Assembly (NCBI GenBank): GCA_938005745.1
Contig: CALLMM010000050.1
Location: forward strand, 1-64,000
Length of the DNA: 64,000 nt
Reading direction: 5' to 3'
DNA from: an uncultured Chthonomonadales bacterium
GTDB lineage: Bacteria; Armatimonadota; Chthonomonadetes; Chthonomonadales; CAJBBX01
Shown here: positions 63,180 to 64,000 of the stretch, piece after piece
How positions within the stretch are numbered: position 1 is the first letter of the stretch
How the letters are laid out: each line of letters begins with the position of its first letter
Position numbers and translations under genes: made by a program
The notes under the pieces: model-generated
Database searches by the model: none
Seen by the model: the letters and a program-made list of their open reading frames with translations, nothing else
What the model was told of the DNA's origin: nothing

Positions 63180-64000
63180 CTACCTCCTCTTTCGCAGAAC
63201 GATCGGCTCTTCGCTGGCTTTCAGGACGCTGTTGAAAAACTGTCTCACCAGCGTATATTCGGAGGGGGGGATCCGTCCATTGCGCGTCGCGCTGGACCAG
63301 TGAATGGTCAGCGATCCCTCCTCATTGCGGAGGATGCTGCGCTGGAAGTCAAACAACCTGCTTGAGAGCGAGACATCCTCCGGCAATCCCTCTACTGCAT
63401 AGTCCTCCGGCAGATGTATGACGGTCTTCGATCGGTCGAGGTTTGGATTTTCGATCACGACGGGCCAAATTCTCGTCTCCAGAATGAAGGGATTGCGCGA
63501 GGAGTTCTCCGTCAATCCGACGTTCGCAGGCGCCAGCAGCAGGTTTCCCGATCGGCGGGCGAAATTGGGAGCCGTTACTTTCAGCTGGAGTGTGAACACG
63601 CCGTTTTTGTCCGTTCCGTCGGGAATATGGTAGCTCTGAACCGTTGATCCGGTGGAGAGCATCTGCGCCAGCCCCTGCATGAGCGTCTTTCGCTGATCGG
63701 GCGTGAGACTGCGGCTGTAGGCGCGCATCTGCTGACCGGCTCCCCCGCGCATGGTGATCTTCGACTCGATGACCGCGCTTCCATCCGGCATGAGCGTTAC
63801 GATATTCTCGCCGTCGCTGCCGTTCTCTTCCGGCGTGAAGTGGGGGATGGTCTGAAACTCCCCGTTTCCCTCGCGCACGATGAAGGCGTCTGCGCCGCGA
63901 TCCCCTTCAGGGATGTCCCCATAGGCGACCGACTCCGCCGTCGCATCGAGCCAGACCTGCCTGCCGTCCACCTCCGCTACCGCGATACAGTGATCGAATG
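63180..64000 (-). CDS. DUF3857/transglutaminase-like protein, C-terminal part (5' end outside window)
   Basis: The frame remains open to the window edge. The sequence next to the edge reads FDHCIAVAEVDGRQVWLDAT, the His/Asp half of a transglutaminase-like catalytic core (His then Asp in VWLDAT), followed by a beta-rich C-terminal domain of about 250 residues. Such proteins are secreted or membrane-linked and of unknown function, some acting in gliding or cell-surface processing. The GTG at 63971 is internal, not the start. Confidence in family is moderate since the N-terminal DUF3857 part is missing. Confidence 0.75.
   Translation of the reverse strand, partial: FDHCIAVAEVDGRQVWLDATAESVAYGDIPEGDRGADAFIVREGNGEFQTIPHFTPEENGSDGENIVTLMPDGSAVIESKITMRGGAGQQMRAYSRSLTPDQRKTLMQGLAQMLSTGSTVQSYHIPDGTDKNGVFTLQLKVTAPNFARRSGNLLLAPANVGLTENSSRNPFILETRIWPVVIENPNLDRSKTVIHLPEDYAVEGLPEDVSLSSRLFDFQRSILRNEEGSLTIHWSSATRNGRIPPSEYTLVRQFFNSVLKASEEPIVLRKRR

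Overview
The window is about 64 kb of continuous, gene-dense bacterial chromosome. It is fairly GC-rich (near 60% by eye). I see no rRNA, phage genes, transposase, CRISPR array or plasmid functions. It holds one tRNA gene, about 52 protein genes (one cut at each end) and several intergenic structures. The content is that of a free-living heterotroph with a Gram-negative-like envelope: Tat-exported oxidoreductases and sugar isomerases, an alpha-2-macroglobulin/VanW operon, a PmoA-like (DUF6807) sugar gene set, and many TTG starts behind good Shine-Dalgarno sequences. This mix recalls Armatimonadota or the Planctomycetes neighbourhood, but that is an inference from gene content; no phylogenetic marker settles it.

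Layout. 1-3.4 kb: the 3' end of a DAHP synthase gene, a Tat-exported TIM-barrel sugar isomerase, a GspG-like pseudopilin protein and a ceramidase-like protein. 3.5-10.9 kb: an exopolysaccharide locus with two glycosyltransferase/pyruvyltransferase pairs, a QueC-like PP-loop enzyme and a Wzx-type flippase. 10.9-14.3 kb (minus): a 2-hydroxyacid dehydrogenase, a P5C dehydrogenase and a WecB/TagA/CpsF glycosyltransferase. 14.4-17.6 kb: a short-type adenosylhomocysteinase, a TrmB-type regulator with a promoter/operator, and a methyltransferase of archaeal flavour. 17.6-25.6 kb: a matrixin protease, a GlsB-like membrane protein, a metallophosphoesterase, an AcuC-like deacetylase, an APC permease, NadA and FolB. 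25.66 kb: tRNA-Arg(TCG) with its promoter and terminator. 25.8-34.6 kb: a phosphotriesterase-family hydrolase, then an operon of a large membrane protein, an alpha-2-macroglobulin with an intact thioester motif, and VanW. 34.7-37.9 kb: an intradiol dioxygenase, an esterase and an O-methyltransferase. 37.7-45 kb (minus): a tightly overlapped MFS / PmoA-like / 94-aa protein / 1052-aa secreted protein set, preceded by a Gfo/Idh/MocA oxidoreductase. 45-50 kb: thymidine kinase, an alpha/beta hydrolase, a small membrane protein, a DUF374 acyltransferase coupled to a GAF histidine kinase, and a PhyH dioxygenase. 50-60 kb (minus): an acyl-CoA ligase, a cyclase-STAND ATPase coupled to endonuclease III, an FGGY kinase, an aminotransferase and GlnD. 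60-64 kb: alanine racemase, an intergenic small-RNA candidate, a phosphodiester glycosidase, a rhodanese and a transglutaminase-like protein cut by the window end.

How the parts fit. The strongest multi-gene systems are (a) the surface glycan locus, where coupled GT2/pyruvyltransferase pairs, a QueC-like enzyme and a flippase suggest a pyruvylated glycan with an unusual modification; (b) the membrane protein/A2M/VanW operon, probably envelope-associated; and (c) the MFS/PmoA-like/small protein/secreted protein set, probably sugar uptake and catabolism. Less expected signals are a candidate + strand small RNA at 61.24-61.34 kb, a 30-bp REP-like repeat in four copies (two as an inverted pair), a TrmB promoter whose start site falls on a palindrome, and a long structured leader upstream of the A2M operon.
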